Shown here piece after piece: positions 1 to 9,391 of a DNA stretch of 64,000 nucleotides. The DNA is taken from the NCBI GenBank assembly GCA_949295065.1, contig CASFJQ010000001.1, positions 1 through 64,000 on the forward strand. The letters are read 5' to 3'. Origin of the DNA: an uncultured Parabacteroides sp. (GTDB lineage: Bacteria; Bacteroidota; Bacteroidia; Bacteroidales; Tannerellaceae). The notes beneath the pieces are model-generated. The model searched no databases, was not told where the DNA came from, and worked only from the letters and a program-made list of their open reading frames with translations. Position 1 is the first letter of the stretch, and each line of letters opens with the position of its first letter. A program made the translations under genes and the position numbers.

Positions 1-94
1 TTTTATTATTGTAAATTTGTTTCTATTTTGTTACTTATAGAAAGTATTATTAAATATAATTCATTGATTTATATATATCTATAAAATAATACAA

Positions 95-337
95 GGTATT
101 AGACTAGTTCCACAGATTGAAGAGGAAGGTACAACTCAAGAATTGCTTGAACAGATTAAGCAAGAGAAGCAGAAACTTGTCAAAGAAGGCAAGCTGATGA
201 AGTCAGCTTTGACAGATTCCGTTATCTTCAAAGGTGACGATAACAAGTATTATATTAATATTGGACTTATAAATCTGTTTATGAATCATTCTGAAATTGT
301 AAAGGATGTACCAACTATTGAGTCTATAAATAGTTAG
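95..337 (+). pseudogene. Remnant of a type I restriction specificity subunit (HsdS)
   Basis: The frame running through this stretch encodes RLVPQIEEEGTTQELLEQIK followed by a segment containing KLVKEGK, LTDSVIF and GDDNKYY. This pattern is typical of the conserved linker between the two target-recognition domains of HsdS proteins, which choose the DNA sequence cut and methylated by type I restriction systems. Only this linker survives: upstream the frame is AT-rich with no recognisable domain, and after the INIG residues the protein diverges and stops at 337. The longest open piece begins with a TTG at 143, which is unlikely to be a real start. No hsdR or hsdM is in the window. I read it as a decayed fragment, possibly the edge of an hsdS shuffling locus to the left. 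Family assignment is from motif memory, not a search. Confidence 0.6.
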
Positions 338-820
338 TGTGTACATAAAATGTTGTTTTGATGTATATACTTTATAAAGTATGTACATAAAATGACAGTT
401 TTATGTATATAGGTAATATACATGTACATAGAAATAATTATTTGTGTACTTGTGCCCAATTAATATGATTCTTTCTTAAACTTCATTTGCTTCAGATACA
501 AGATCTTTTCTGTCTTCGTAATAATTGAAACATCTGCATTTTAAGTTTCCGTGTTTTCTTTCTATTGTTGAACTTGCACTAATTGTGTCATAAATAACTA
601 TGTCAATGATGTGCTTTGTCATAATATTTTAATGAGGTATTTTATACAAATAATAAGTAAAGGTAGATACATAGCATTATAAATACGAAAAATATTGCTA
701 TCTTCGTTAATATGAATTAAAGATAGTATTAGATGTCAGAACTTAAGCCAAGCGGCAGCATTCTTTATTCTTAAGTTTTTCTCAAAAACAGTAAATAATT
801 TTGTTCTCAAATTAATTCTT
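338..820. other. AT-rich intergenic region before ade
   Basis: I see no gene in these 480 bases. Near 338-420 a 13-base stretch resembling ATGTACATAAAAT occurs twice. A weak -7-like box TATCTTCG lies at 699-706, in a plausible place for an ade promoter, but it has one mismatch to TAnnTTTG. I looked for a purine riboswitch upstream of ade and saw none of the conserved loop sequences. Confidence 0.4.
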
Positions 821-2491
821 ATGAATCCGACAGACAGCATAGCAAAACATATGAATTGTAATAGTATAGAATCCTACAGAGGTCATATTGTTGACATTTC
901 CGGAAAATCCGTATTTCCTGGGATAATTGTAGTAAAAAACGGAGTAATCAATGATATAATTCGTTTAGATTATGTGGAGGAAAATGCGCCTTATTTTCTT
1001 CCGGGATTGACAGATGCTCATATTCATATAGAGAGTTCAATGATGACACCGGAGAATTTTGCCAAAGTAGCTGTTTGTCATGGAGTGGTAAATGCCGTTT
1101 GTGACCCGCATGAAATAGTTAATGTTTTGGGCATTGCAGGATTTGATTTTATGGTAGATAATGCGGCTAATTCTCGTTTCAAATTTTTCTTCGGACTTCC
1201 GTCATGTGTTCCGTCATCTCATTTGGAAACTGCCGGAGCAAACATTGATGCGTCTATGACCAAGGAATTTATATGCCGGAATGATGTATATTTTCTTGCG
1301 GAGATGATGAACTATCCCGGTGTAATTGCAGAAGACAAGGAGGTGATGGGAAAAATTGAAGCTGCTCTGCAAGTAGGTAAGAAGGTTGATGGCCACGCAC
1401 CTGGAATAAAAGGTGATGAGCTTCGTAAGTATGCAAATGCCGGTGTCACTACAGACCATGAATGCACTACCATTGAAGAAGCTCGTGAAAGGATTCAGAA
1501 TGGAATAAAAGTAATTGTAAGAGAATGTAGTGCAGCTCGTAATTTTGACGCTCTTTATCCTGTTATCGGTGAAAATCCGGATATGGTGATGTTATGTTCT
1601 GATGACAAACATCCGGACGATCTTATAGAAGGGCATATTGACGCATTGGTGCGTCGTGGTATAGCCAAAGGTATTTCTGTGTGGGATATTCTTAAGGCAG
1701 CATGCATCAATCCTGTAAATCATTATAATCTGCCTGTCGGATTGATGAGGAAAGGAGATAATGCTACTTTTATAGCTGTTGACAATCTTGTGGATTTTAA
1801 TATTATTTCTACAATTATTGATGGTCGTTTGGTGTATGATAGCAAAGATGGATTGACTGATAATAATCTGACAATAAGTGAAAGCCTGAAAGTCCTGCCC
1901 AATAATTTTAAGGCTGAGCCGATTACTTTACAAGATATTTCTCAGGACATATCAAAAGGCTGTGCAAAAGTGATAGTTGCTTTTGACGGCGAGCTTATGA
2001 CAAAAAGCGAGATAGTGCCGGTGGAGAAATTGTCTGATCCGGAAATACAGAAAATAGTTGTTTATAACCGTTATGGCAACGGAAAGCCGCAGGTAGGATT
2101 TATCAAAGGATTCAATATAAATAACGGGGCGATTGGTGCGTCAATTGCTCATGACAGTCATAATATTGTGGCAATAGGTTCTTCTGACCACTATTTGGTA
2201 AAAGTCATTAATGCTTTGGTTGAGTGTAAAGGAGGTATTTGTGTTGTAAGTGATGATGAAACAGATATTTTGCGGTTGCCAATAGCCGGACTGATGTCTC
2301 ATGAACCGGCAAAAATTATTGCCCAAAATTATCAGCGTTTGAATGCCAAAGCAAAGAACCTTGGTTGTGATTTTAGAGCACCGTTCATAACTATGTCGTT
2401 TATGGCACTGCCTGTCATACCGGAATTGAAACTAACAGATAAAGGTTTGGTTGATGTTTCGCGTTTTGATTTTGTAGATGTAATAAATTGA
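821..2491 (+). CDS. ade: Adenine deaminase
   Basis: Deaminates adenine to hypoxanthine and ammonia in purine salvage; cytosolic, metal dependent. The 556-residue protein has the usual family length and the amidohydrolase signatures: the metal-binding DAHIHIESSM near residue 66, CDPHEIVNVLG, AEMMNYPGV, a KKVDGHAPG stretch, GVTTDHE and MLCSDDKHPDDL. The C-terminal half carries the second conserved Ade domain, ending with MALPVIPELKLTDKGL. The ATG at 821 follows an AT-rich leader without Shine-Dalgarno sequence, normal for this phylum. The stop codon lies inside a strong hairpin (2487-2526). It is a single gene; the next gene is convergent. Confidence 0.96.
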   Translation: MNPTDSIAKHMNCNSIESYRGHIVDISGKSVFPGIIVVKNGVINDIIRLDYVEENAPYFLPGLTDAHIHIESSMMTPENFAKVAVCHGVVNAVCDPHEIVNVLGIAGFDFMVDNAANSRFKFFFGLPSCVPSSHLETAGANIDASMTKEFICRNDVYFLAEMMNYPGVIAEDKEVMGKIEAALQVGKKVDGHAPGIKGDELRKYANAGVTTDHECTTIEEARERIQNGIKVIVRECSAARNFDALYPVIGENPDMVMLCSDDKHPDDLIEGHIDALVRRGIAKGISVWDILKAACINPVNHYNLPVGLMRKGDNATFIAVDNLVDFNIISTIIDGRLVYDSKDGLTDNNLTISESLKVLPNNFKAEPITLQDISQDISKGCAKVIVAFDGELMTKSEIVPVEKLSDPEIQKIVVYNRYGNGKPQVGFIKGFNINNGAIGASIAHDSHNIVAIGSSDHYLVKVINALVECKGGICVVSDDETDILRLPIAGLMSHEPAKIIAQNYQRLNAKAKNLGCDFRAPFITMSFMALPVIPELKLTDKGLVDVSRFDFVDVIN

Positions 2492-2526
2492 GGTTTCCCA
2501 AGTTTTACGACTTGGGAAACCTCAAT
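2487..2526. terminator. Perfect 16-bp stem hairpin at the end of ade
   Basis: The arms 2487-2502 and 2511-2526 are exactly complementary with an 8-base loop. The stem begins at the ade stop codon. There is no following run of T, so it may be a transcript-stabilising hairpin or a weak terminator. Confidence 0.7.
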
Positions 2527-2625
2527 GATTATGGACTATAGTTTTTCGGGCTTTTACTTTGCCGGACTATTTATCGCTTATTGTCCGGAAGCTAAAAACC
2601 GATGAAACTTAAATTATTAATACAA

Positions 2626-3198
2626 TCATTGATTGATTTTCTTTATTTCTTTTGCAGGAACTCCACCGACAATTGTATTTGCCGGAACATCTTTGGTTAC
2701 GACTGAACCGGCAGCAACTATTGAATTATCACCTATGGTTACACCTTGTAGGATTGTTGAATTAGAGCCAATCCAAACCTTTTTACCGACAACGATTGGA
2801 GCAGGAATCATCGACGCACGTTTTTCAGGGTCAAGACTATGATTTAATGTTGCGAAAACAACATTATGCCCAATCTGACAATCATCTCCCAGCACTATTC
2901 CTCCGTGGTCCTGGAAATGGCAACAAGCGTTTATGAATACATTTTTTCCAATTGTGATATTTTTCCCGAAATCAGTATAAAACGGAGGGAAAACACGCAG
3001 TGTTTCATTTATTTCCTTCCCGGTTAGAATGGATATATATTTGCGAATTTCTTCCTGTGTATGATAAGCACTGTTGAGCTCGAAAGTTATTTTGCGTGCT
3101 TCTTCGCTCTTCTCGTTCATTAGAGCATAAACATCATCATTATCAAGCGGTTTACCTGACTTGACATATTCAATAAATTCTTCTAATGTCATATTCAA
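2626..3198 (-). CDS. Sugar O-acetyltransferase, left-handed beta-helix (LacA/Maa/NodL-type)
   Basis: Acetyl-CoA-dependent O-acetyltransferase of the hexapeptide-repeat family, probably acting on a small sugar or sugar-like acceptor in the cytosol. The N-terminal 60 residues form the helical Mac-type cap. From residue 75 on there are repeated hexapeptides ([58 protein letters not shown]) and the closing [13 protein letters not shown]. The DHGGI/NHSLD region supplies the usual catalytic histidine (TLNHSLD). At 190 residues it has the family's typical length. It lies 8 bp downstream of the FMN reductase gene, so the two are probably one transcript. The natural acceptor cannot be told from sequence. 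Confidence 0.88.
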   Translation of the reverse strand: MNMTLEEFIEYVKSGKPLDNDDVYALMNEKSEEARKITFELNSAYHTQEEIRKYISILTGKEINETLRVFPPFYTDFGKNITIGKNVFINACCHFQDHGGIVLGDDCQIGHNVVFATLNHSLDPEKRASMIPAPIVVGKKVWIGSNSTILQGVTIGDNSIVAAGSVVTKDVPANTIVGGVPAKEIKKINQ

Positions 3199-3206
3199 AC
3201 TAGATT

Positions 3207-3749
3207 TTATTTTATACTCTGTCCCATTTCATATGCTTCTTCTAAAGCTGGTTTTCCGTTTATTTCACCTGGAAGCCAAACTCCTCCGCAGAATACAGAG
3301 CCTTTGATTGTAGGATTTTCAAGACAATCCAGGAAACCTTTGAAGCTTACTATGATTCTGTCCATAATGCTTGGATCGTCTTCTGCAGCTGTTGCGAGGA
3401 AATAGAAATCTTTGTTTTTCATTTCTGTATATGGTCCACAGCAACGGTCAATTAACGTTTTCATTTGAGCGCTCATTGAATAGAAATATACAGGTGTTGC
3501 CATTACTATAGTGTCGGCTTGCAGCATCTTTTCTATTATTTCAGCAGCATCGTCTTTTTGCGGGCAAGGCTTTTTATCTTTGCTACATACACTACAACCT
3601 AAACATGGATGTATTGATTTGTCTCTGAGGAAAATTTTTTCCACAACATTTCCGGCATCAATTGCTCCTCGCATAAATTCATTTGCCAACGAATCTGAAT
3701 TGCCATTGCGGCGAGGACTGGATGATAAAATCAGGACTTTCTTTACCAT
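3207..3749 (-). CDS. NAD(P)H-dependent FMN reductase / flavodoxin-fold protein
   Basis: Flavodoxin-like oxidoreductase of the iron-sulfur flavoprotein/NADPH-FMN reductase type. The N-terminal phosphate-binding loop [11 protein letters not shown] binds FMN, and [19 protein letters not shown] forms the second flavin-contact loop. A cysteine group [14 protein letters not shown] (residues near 48-61) is like those of iron-sulfur flavoproteins and may bind a cluster. The 180-residue length fits. It is the first gene of a two-gene unit with the acetyltransferase. Substrate unknown. Confidence 0.88.
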   Translation of the reverse strand: MVKKVLILSSSPRRNGNSDSLANEFMRGAIDAGNVVEKIFLRDKSIHPCLGCSVCSKDKKPCPQKDDAAEIIEKMLQADTIVMATPVYFYSMSAQMKTLIDRCCGPYTEMKNKDFYFLATAAEDDPSIMDRIIVSFKGFLDCLENPTIKGSVFCGGVWLPGEINGKPALEEAYEMGQSIK

Positions 3750-3870
3750 AGCTTATAAGATTAATTTGTTATAGCAAAGTTCGGAAAAGATAGATTTTTT
3801 ATGGTAGATGAAATACAGAAAAAATGACCTAAATTACAGAATATTTACCGGGCTATATTTCCTCAAAAAT

Positions 3871-3948
3871 ACATCCGAACCTACGTCGCCGTGGGACCGT
3901 AAATAATCAGAAATATATACGGCCCCACGAGGAGATACATCCGAACCT
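3871..3948. repeat. Hairpin repeat of the ACGGCCCCACG family, copy A
   Basis: Arms 3890-3901 and 3918-3929 are complementary over 12 bp with one G-T pair. The 12-base sequence ACATCCGAACCT flanks the hairpin on both sides at 3871-3882 and 3937-3948. The 20 bases at 3910-3929 recur exactly at 54411-54430, and the first 13 recur at 10494-10506. Confidence 0.75.
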
Positions 3949-4054
3949 GTTTTGCACGTCTTTCCACAAGCATTATATTCTACAAAAGATAGCACTTAAA
4001 CCTACGTATTTCCAATAACTTTACCGTATTTTTCTGTTTATCACATTTTATTAG

Positions 4055-4062
4055 TAATTTTG
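4055..4062 (+). promoter_or_regulatory. Candidate -7 box for the porP-gldKLMN operon
   Basis: TAATTTTG matches the Bacteroides TAnnTTTG consensus. It lies 240 bp before porP, with the palindromic repeat between them, so the leader would contain that repeat. No clear -33 box was found. Confidence 0.35.
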
Positions 4063-4104
4063 TATTTGTAAAGTTACTTAAGTTTTACAAATTACTCAGT
4101 ATAA

Positions 4105-4240
4105 AGTTTGACAAGGCTACAGATATAAGTTGACAAGGTTAAATAACAGTCATATTGTACTTGAATTATCTATAATATCTTGTCAACTCGTTTTCTTGTT
4201 AACTCGTTAACAGGAATTTCAGCTTGCGAAACTTTAGTTT
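4105..4240. repeat. GTTGACAAG palindromic repeat with AGCTTGCGAAACTT module, copy 1
   Basis: Left units TTTGACAAGG and GTTGACAAGG are followed about 50 bases later by the inverted units CTTGTCAAC and CTTGTTAAC, then by the AGCTTGCGAAACTT module at about 4220-4233. Structure and module match other copies in this window. Confidence 0.75.
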
Positions 4241-4301
4241 TATAATATTCCGGATAAATATACGTTATTGTAGTATATATACAAAAGTGACGGCACAGGA
4301 G

Positions 4302-5249
4302 ATGAAAAGATTAATATGTTTTATATTTTTAGGACTGCTAACCAGTGTATTAGGAGTGAAAGCCCAGTATGATGCAGCCTTAAGCCATTATTTCCTTGCT
4401 ACAAACTATTATAATCCGGCAGCGGCAGGTTCAACTGAGGATATGAAAATCCTTGCGTTGTTCAATCAGCAGTGGCTGGGATTTCCCAACGCTGCGCGTT
4501 CTTTCTTTGTTACGGCTGATATGCCTTTTAAATTAGGCAAAACGCAACATGGTGTGGGACTTAATGTGTTCACTGAGAGTATCGGTTTGTTTCAGAATAC
4601 TCATCTTGGATTGCAATATGCTTATAAATACAAACTTTTTGGAGGAGTCCTCAGTGGCGGACTTCAGATAGGAGTGGTTAACCAGTCATTCAGCGGAGAC
4701 AGTATTTATATTCCATCCAGCGACTATCATCAGCAGGTTGACCCGGCTTTCCCTACAACCAAAGTGCAGTCTATGGCTTTGGATTTGAATGCCGGTTTGT
4801 TTTATACGCATAAAAAGTTCTATGCAGGAATAGGTTTCACTCATATCAACTCTCCGGTGCTGGAGCTTGAGGAAAATATATACACATATATAGGAAGTGT
4901 GTTAAATTTAATGGGTGGATACAATATAACATTAAAAAATCCGTTATATGAGTTGCAGCCCTCTGTTTTTCTGCTTACTGATTTGACGAATTTTCATGCA
5001 GATATAACAGCAAGGTTGGAATATAATAAAATGTTCAGTGGAGGTTTATCTTGGCGCATAAGTGAATCTGTCGGGTTGCTTTTAGGCGCGAAGTTGGGAA
5101 GGTTCCAAGTGGGATATTCCTACAGCTATCCAACAACGGCAATTAGAAAAGTAACTAGCGGAAGTCACGAGGTTGTTGTTCAATATAGACTGAAACTGAG
5201 TAAGACAAAATCAGGTAAAAACAAGCATAAAAGTGTACGTATATTATAG
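4302..5249 (+). CDS. porP: Type IX secretion outer-membrane protein, PorP/SprF family
   Basis: Outer-membrane beta-barrel of the PorP/SprF family, which accompanies the GldKLMN core of the type IX secretion machine and helps anchor or deliver certain substrates. I chose the ATG at 4302 because it directly begins a signal peptide (MKRLICFIFLGLLTSVLG, cleavage after KAQ) and is preceded by AGGAG, rather than an upstream ATG at 4224 that adds 26 unrelated residues. The mature protein opens with YDAALSHYFLATNYYNPAAAG, the hallmark start of this family, and shows alternating beta-strand texture to the end. It sits 3 bp upstream of gldK. Confidence 0.9.
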   Translation: MKRLICFIFLGLLTSVLGVKAQYDAALSHYFLATNYYNPAAAGSTEDMKILALFNQQWLGFPNAARSFFVTADMPFKLGKTQHGVGLNVFTESIGLFQNTHLGLQYAYKYKLFGGVLSGGLQIGVVNQSFSGDSIYIPSSDYHQQVDPAFPTTKVQSMALDLNAGLFYTHKKFYAGIGFTHINSPVLELEENIYTYIGSVLNLMGGYNITLKNPLYELQPSVFLLTDLTNFHADITARLEYNKMFSGGLSWRISESVGLLLGAKLGRFQVGYSYSYPTTAIRKVTSGSHEVVVQYRLKLSKTKSGKNKHKSVRIL

Positions 5250-5252
5250 TAT

Positions 5253-6677
5253 ATGAAAAAATTATTAGTAGTACTAATAGCTGTGGCGTCGCTGCTTACA
5301 TCATGCGGCAAGTCTCTTTCCGGTGGAGGTGGAGAAGTTGTAGGTGTCAGAGGTATGGCTTTCAACGAGCCGGCGCCTTATGGAATGGTTCTTGTTAAGC
5401 GTGGCGCTTTTGATATGGGACCGTCTGACAAAGATTCTATTTGGGGTATAAATCCTGAAACAAAAGGAATTTCTGTTGATGCATTCTGGATGGATGAAAC
5501 GGAAATAACTAATGCAAAATACAGACAATTTGTATATTGGGTGCGCGACTCAATTATCAGAGAACGTCTTGCCGATCCTGCTTATGGAGGAAATGACTTG
5601 TTTAAGATTACTGAAGATAAATATGGCGAACCTGTAACTCCGCATCTTGACTGGAGCCGTCCTATTCCTTGGAAGAGAGCTAATGAAGATGAAATACGTG
5701 CTATTGAAAGTGTGTATTATACAAACCCTGTAACGGGCGAAAAACAGCTTGACCCCAAACAGATGGTGTATAAATACGAATGGTATGATTACACAACAGC
5801 AGCATTGCGCAAGTATCGTCTGAATCCTGAGGAAAGAGTCCGTAACACAGATATCAAGGTTGACCCGAATGAGGTTGTTATGATATCAAAAGATACTGCC
5901 TATATTGATGATGAGGGAAATATAGTAAATGAGACGATTACCCGTCAGTTAAGTGGTCCTTGGGATTTCCTTCACACTCGCATGGTGAATATTTATCCTG
6001 ATGAAACTTGCTGGGTAAATGATTTCAACAATGCATATAACGAGCCATATATGAGAATGTATTTCAGCCATCCGGGATATGATGACTATCCTGTTGTTGG
6101 TGTTTCTTGGGAAATGGCAACTGCATTCTGCGTTTGGCGTACTAATTTATATAAGCAATCGCTGGTTTTGCCTGCCGGACAAGTTATCGAGCCGTTCCGT
6201 TTGCCGACTGAAGGAGAATGGGAATATGCAGCCCGCACAGGAAAGAATGAAAACAAATATCCTTGGGCCGGAGATGATTTGCAGAGTGGAAAAGGTTGTT
6301 TCCTTGGAAACTTCAAACCGGGTAAAGGAAATTATACTGAAGACGGACATTTGATTACATCGCGTGTTGCTTCGTTTGCAGCAAATGATTTCGGCTTGTA
6401 TGATATGGCCGGTAATGTTTCGGAATGGACATCCACTGCCTTTTCTGAGTCAGGCCCGAGCCAGATGAGTGATATGAATCCTGAGTTACGCTATAATGCT
6501 GCCAAGGAAGATCCTTATGCAATGAAGAAGAAGGTTGTTCGTGGCGGTTCATGGAAGGATGTTTCCCAGTTCATACGTTCAGATATGAGAAGCTTTGAAT
6601 ATCAGAACGAAACACGTTCATATATCGGATTCCGCTGTGTGCGTACACAAATCGGCTTCTCAAAAGGAAAGAAATAA
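5253..6677 (+). CDS. gldK: Type IX secretion lipoprotein GldK
   Basis: Periplasmic-face outer-membrane lipoprotein; with GldN it forms the large ring of the type IX secretion system. The N-terminus MKKLLVVLIAVASLLTSC gives lipidation at Cys18. The rest is a formylglycine-generating-enzyme-like (SUMF1) fold: MVLVKRGAFDMG near residue 45, VDAFWMDETEITNAKYRQF, YPVVGVSWEMATAFC, RLPTEGEWEYAAR, FGLYDMAGNVSEW and VVRGGSWKD, ending YIGFRCVR. Length (474 residues) matches PorK/GldK. It is the second gene of the operon. Confidence 0.96.
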   Translation: MKKLLVVLIAVASLLTSCGKSLSGGGGEVVGVRGMAFNEPAPYGMVLVKRGAFDMGPSDKDSIWGINPETKGISVDAFWMDETEITNAKYRQFVYWVRDSIIRERLADPAYGGNDLFKITEDKYGEPVTPHLDWSRPIPWKRANEDEIRAIESVYYTNPVTGEKQLDPKQMVYKYEWYDYTTAALRKYRLNPEERVRNTDIKVDPNEVVMISKDTAYIDDEGNIVNETITRQLSGPWDFLHTRMVNIYPDETCWVNDFNNAYNEPYMRMYFSHPGYDDYPVVGVSWEMATAFCVWRTNLYKQSLVLPAGQVIEPFRLPTEGEWEYAARTGKNENKYPWAGDDLQSGKGCFLGNFKPGKGNYTEDGHLITSRVASFAANDFGLYDMAGNVSEWTSTAFSESGPSQMSDMNPELRYNAAKEDPYAMKKKVVRGGSWKDVSQFIRSDMRSFEYQNETRSYIGFRCVRTQIGFSKGKK

Positions 6678-6755
6678 GAAATGATTGTCCGGCTAACTAA
6701 CGGGTTGGACAATCTTTATCATAAAATATCAGACAACATTAAAACATATATTATA

Positions 6756-7772
6756 ATGGGAAAGAAATATAGAAGATATAAAAACATAATGGAAATGTTC
6801 CTTTCCAGCGAAAAAGGAAAGCGAGTGTTGAATTTCTGCTATAGCTGGGGTGCTTCTATTGTAATTATCGGTGCATTGTTCAAACTTTTGCACTTGCCAT
6901 ATGCAAACCAGATTTTGTTTGTTGCGATGCTTACTGAAGCTGCCGTGTTCTTCATATCTGCTTTCGAACGTCCTGGAGATGAATATCATTGGGAAGATGT
7001 GTTCCCTGTTCTGAAGTCAAAGAACCCGCTTGACCGTCCGGATTTTTCTAAAGGAGATTCTGGTTTGAATAGTATTGTAAATACCGGTGGTACAGTTATA
7101 AATATGCAAGGAGCAGCTTCAACTGTCAACGGCGCAAATGCTGCGGCTTCTTTAGGTTTGAATGTAACAGAAGAAGATACAAAGAATTTGTCAGACAGTA
7201 TCAAGAAACTGAGCGGCGCAGCCGAACAGATTTCAAAGATGGCAGAGCTGACTGAAGCTACACAAAAATACTTGGAACAGCTTTCAACAATGGCTGAACA
7301 GATGGAGCAATTCAAGCAGGTGACAACTACGCTTACTAACGTCTCTTCAACATTGCTCAACTCTTATCAGCATATTACTGAAAACTCAGATGATATAACT
7401 CTCAACTCTAAAGGTTATGTTCAGCAGATGGAATCTCTGAACCGCAATATGAGTGGATTGAATGCTGCTTATGAAGCTCAGATGCGTGGAATCTCTATGC
7501 AGCTTGAAAATCTTGAACAGATAAATGCAAGCATAGCAAGAATGAGAGATATGTATAACGGTTCTGTTGTTGACAGCTCTGTTTTCAAGAGTGAGACAGA
7601 AAAAATGACTCAACAGCTGGCACAGTTGAATCAGGTTTATTCAAGACTGCTTCAGGCGATGACTGTAAATATGGCTCCACAGCAACCTATGTATCAGCAG
7701 CCAATGTATCAACAGCCGCACTATGGAGCAAACAATTATCAGCAAAATCCATATGTTACTCCACAGCAGTAA
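6756..7772 (+). CDS. gldL: Type IX secretion inner-membrane motor protein GldL
   Basis: Inner-membrane partner of GldM; together they form the proton-driven motor of type IX secretion. I start it at the ATG at 6756 (MGKKYRRYKN); the frame is open 25 codons upstream but those residues do not look like the family. Two membrane helices lie at about residues 24-46 and 51-70. They carry a lysine (K43, in LFKLLHL) and a glutamate (E61, in LTEAAVFF) in the positions of residues known to matter in GldL. A long coiled-coil cytoplasmic region follows (residues 150-310), then a Gln/Pro/Tyr-rich tail with MYQQP repeats. At 338 residues it resembles the longer PorL form. Confidence 0.95.
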   Translation: MGKKYRRYKNIMEMFLSSEKGKRVLNFCYSWGASIVIIGALFKLLHLPYANQILFVAMLTEAAVFFISAFERPGDEYHWEDVFPVLKSKNPLDRPDFSKGDSGLNSIVNTGGTVINMQGAASTVNGANAAASLGLNVTEEDTKNLSDSIKKLSGAAEQISKMAELTEATQKYLEQLSTMAEQMEQFKQVTTTLTNVSSTLLNSYQHITENSDDITLNSKGYVQQMESLNRNMSGLNAAYEAQMRGISMQLENLEQINASIARMRDMYNGSVVDSSVFKSETEKMTQQLAQLNQVYSRLLQAMTVNMAPQQPMYQQPMYQQPHYGANNYQQNPYVTPQQ

Positions 7773-7796
7773 TATTATAAGATAGAAAGGAATAAA

Positions 7797-9365
7797 ATGG
7801 CAGGAATATCTAATAATCCGAATTCGCCTCGTCAGAAGATGATCAATCTGATGTATTTGGTGTTTATTGCTATGATGGCACTGAATGTATCGTCAGAGGT
7901 ACTTGAAGGCTTCGAATTGGTTGAGGGTAGTTTGCGTACTTCCATTAATAATTCTGAACATCGTAATGAGATTGTTGCCAGCGCATTGAACTCAAGCTAT
8001 GAGAGTAACCCGGAGAAGGTCAAGGAATGGTATCTCAAAGGTAAGCAGGTGAAGGAAAAATCTGATTCCTTATTCAATTATGTTCAGAAACTGAAAATAC
8101 GTATAGCGCAAATCGCTGATGGAGATGATGCTGACGTGGACAACATAGAACATAAGGATGACCTTGAGGCTGCGGCAAGGGTTATGCTGGCTCCTATGAC
8201 AGGTGAAGGCAAGAATTTGCGTGAAGCTATTGATTCTTACAGAGTCTTTATGAGCGAGATGGTTGTTGATTCGGCAATGACAACGGTTATTGAAGCATCT
8301 TTGTCAACAGAAGCTCCGCATAAGCCGGGTATTAATATACGTAAGTGGGAAGATGCTCTGTTTGAGAATATGCCCGTTGCAGCTTCAATCACATTGCTTA
8401 CTAAAATGCAAAGTGACATACGAAACATAGAAGGTCAGGTGCTCAGCTATTTGCTTAGCAGTGTTGATATGGGTGATTATCGCGTCAATCAGATAAAGGC
8501 TCAGGTAATACCGGAAAGCCAGATAGTTATGCGTGGCGGACAATATAAGGCTAATATTGTTCTCTCTGCTGTCGATTCAACAAAAAGACCTTCGATATTT
8601 GTTAACGGCAAGCAGCTCCCGGATGACAATAAAGGAATGTTTACTGTAACAACCGGTTCAACAGGCACATTCCCTGTTGAAGGATATATACAGATGCCTA
8701 ACAGTGAAGGTATAATGGTTAAATATCCGTTCAAGAGCGAGTATTTCGTAACAGAACCAAGCGCAACTGTCGCTCCTACTTTGATGAATGTCCTTTATGC
8801 CGGAATTTCCAATCCGCTCCGGATTGCTGTTCCTGGAGTCCCGAGCAGTAATGTTACGGCAACAATGACAAACGGAACATTGAGCAGAAACGGAGACGTG
8901 TGGGAAGCAAAACCAACTACTGTAGGTAAGGAAGCAGTAGTTTCAGTGAGAGCCAGAATGGCAGATGGCAGAACAGTTGAGATGGCTCAGACATCGTTCC
9001 GGGTTCGTGCATTGCCAGACCCGATGCCTTATATAGAATATAAGGATGCAAACGGAAATGTCAAGAAATTCCGTGGAGGCAAGATGTTGAAGCGCGATTT
9101 GGTCAGTGCTGACGGAATTATGGCTGCTATCGACGATGATTTGCTGAATGTTCCTTTTACGGTTTTGAGCTTCGAGCTGACATTCTTCGATTCTATGGGA
9201 AATGTCATTCCTGAAGTTGCTCAGGGAAGGGAGTTCTCACAGCGTCAGAAAGATTATATCCGCCGTCTGGCTCGTGGAAAAAGATTCTATATTACCAGAG
9301 TTCTGGTTAAAGGACCTGACGGCAAGGAGCGTACTATTTCGCCAATTGAAGTGATAGTGAATTAA
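7797..9365 (+). CDS. gldM: Type IX secretion motor shaft protein GldM
   Basis: Inner-membrane protein with one N-terminal helix ([18 protein letters not shown], residues 15-32) and a long periplasmic part that reaches the GldK/N ring and couples the proton motor to the outer membrane. The opening [12 protein letters not shown] is the family signature. The periplasmic region contains the helical first domain and several Ig-like beta domains ([47 protein letters not shown]). It has 522 residues, as usual. It begins 24 bp after gldL. Confidence 0.96.
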   Translation: MAGISNNPNSPRQKMINLMYLVFIAMMALNVSSEVLEGFELVEGSLRTSINNSEHRNEIVASALNSSYESNPEKVKEWYLKGKQVKEKSDSLFNYVQKLKIRIAQIADGDDADVDNIEHKDDLEAAARVMLAPMTGEGKNLREAIDSYRVFMSEMVVDSAMTTVIEASLSTEAPHKPGINIRKWEDALFENMPVAASITLLTKMQSDIRNIEGQVLSYLLSSVDMGDYRVNQIKAQVIPESQIVMRGGQYKANIVLSAVDSTKRPSIFVNGKQLPDDNKGMFTVTTGSTGTFPVEGYIQMPNSEGIMVKYPFKSEYFVTEPSATVAPTLMNVLYAGISNPLRIAVPGVPSSNVTATMTNGTLSRNGDVWEAKPTTVGKEAVVSVRARMADGRTVEMAQTSFRVRALPDPMPYIEYKDANGNVKKFRGGKMLKRDLVSADGIMAAIDDDLLNVPFTVLSFELTFFDSMGNVIPEVAQGREFSQRQKDYIRRLARGKRFYITRVLVKGPDGKERTISPIEVIVN

Positions 9366-9391
9366 TATACAGTATATTCGATAAGAAAACA

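Larger units (their letters stand above)
3750..4301. other. Long divergent intergenic region upstream of porP
   Basis: No coding signal is visible. It contains a hairpin repeat of the ACGGCCCCACG family (3871-3948), a candidate promoter at 4055-4062 and a GTTGACAAG-type palindromic repeat (4105-4240), each listed separately. Confidence 0.6.

Noticed and set aside
700..820. Purine riboswitch before adenine deaminase
   Set aside because: No conserved purine-aptamer loop sequences visible.
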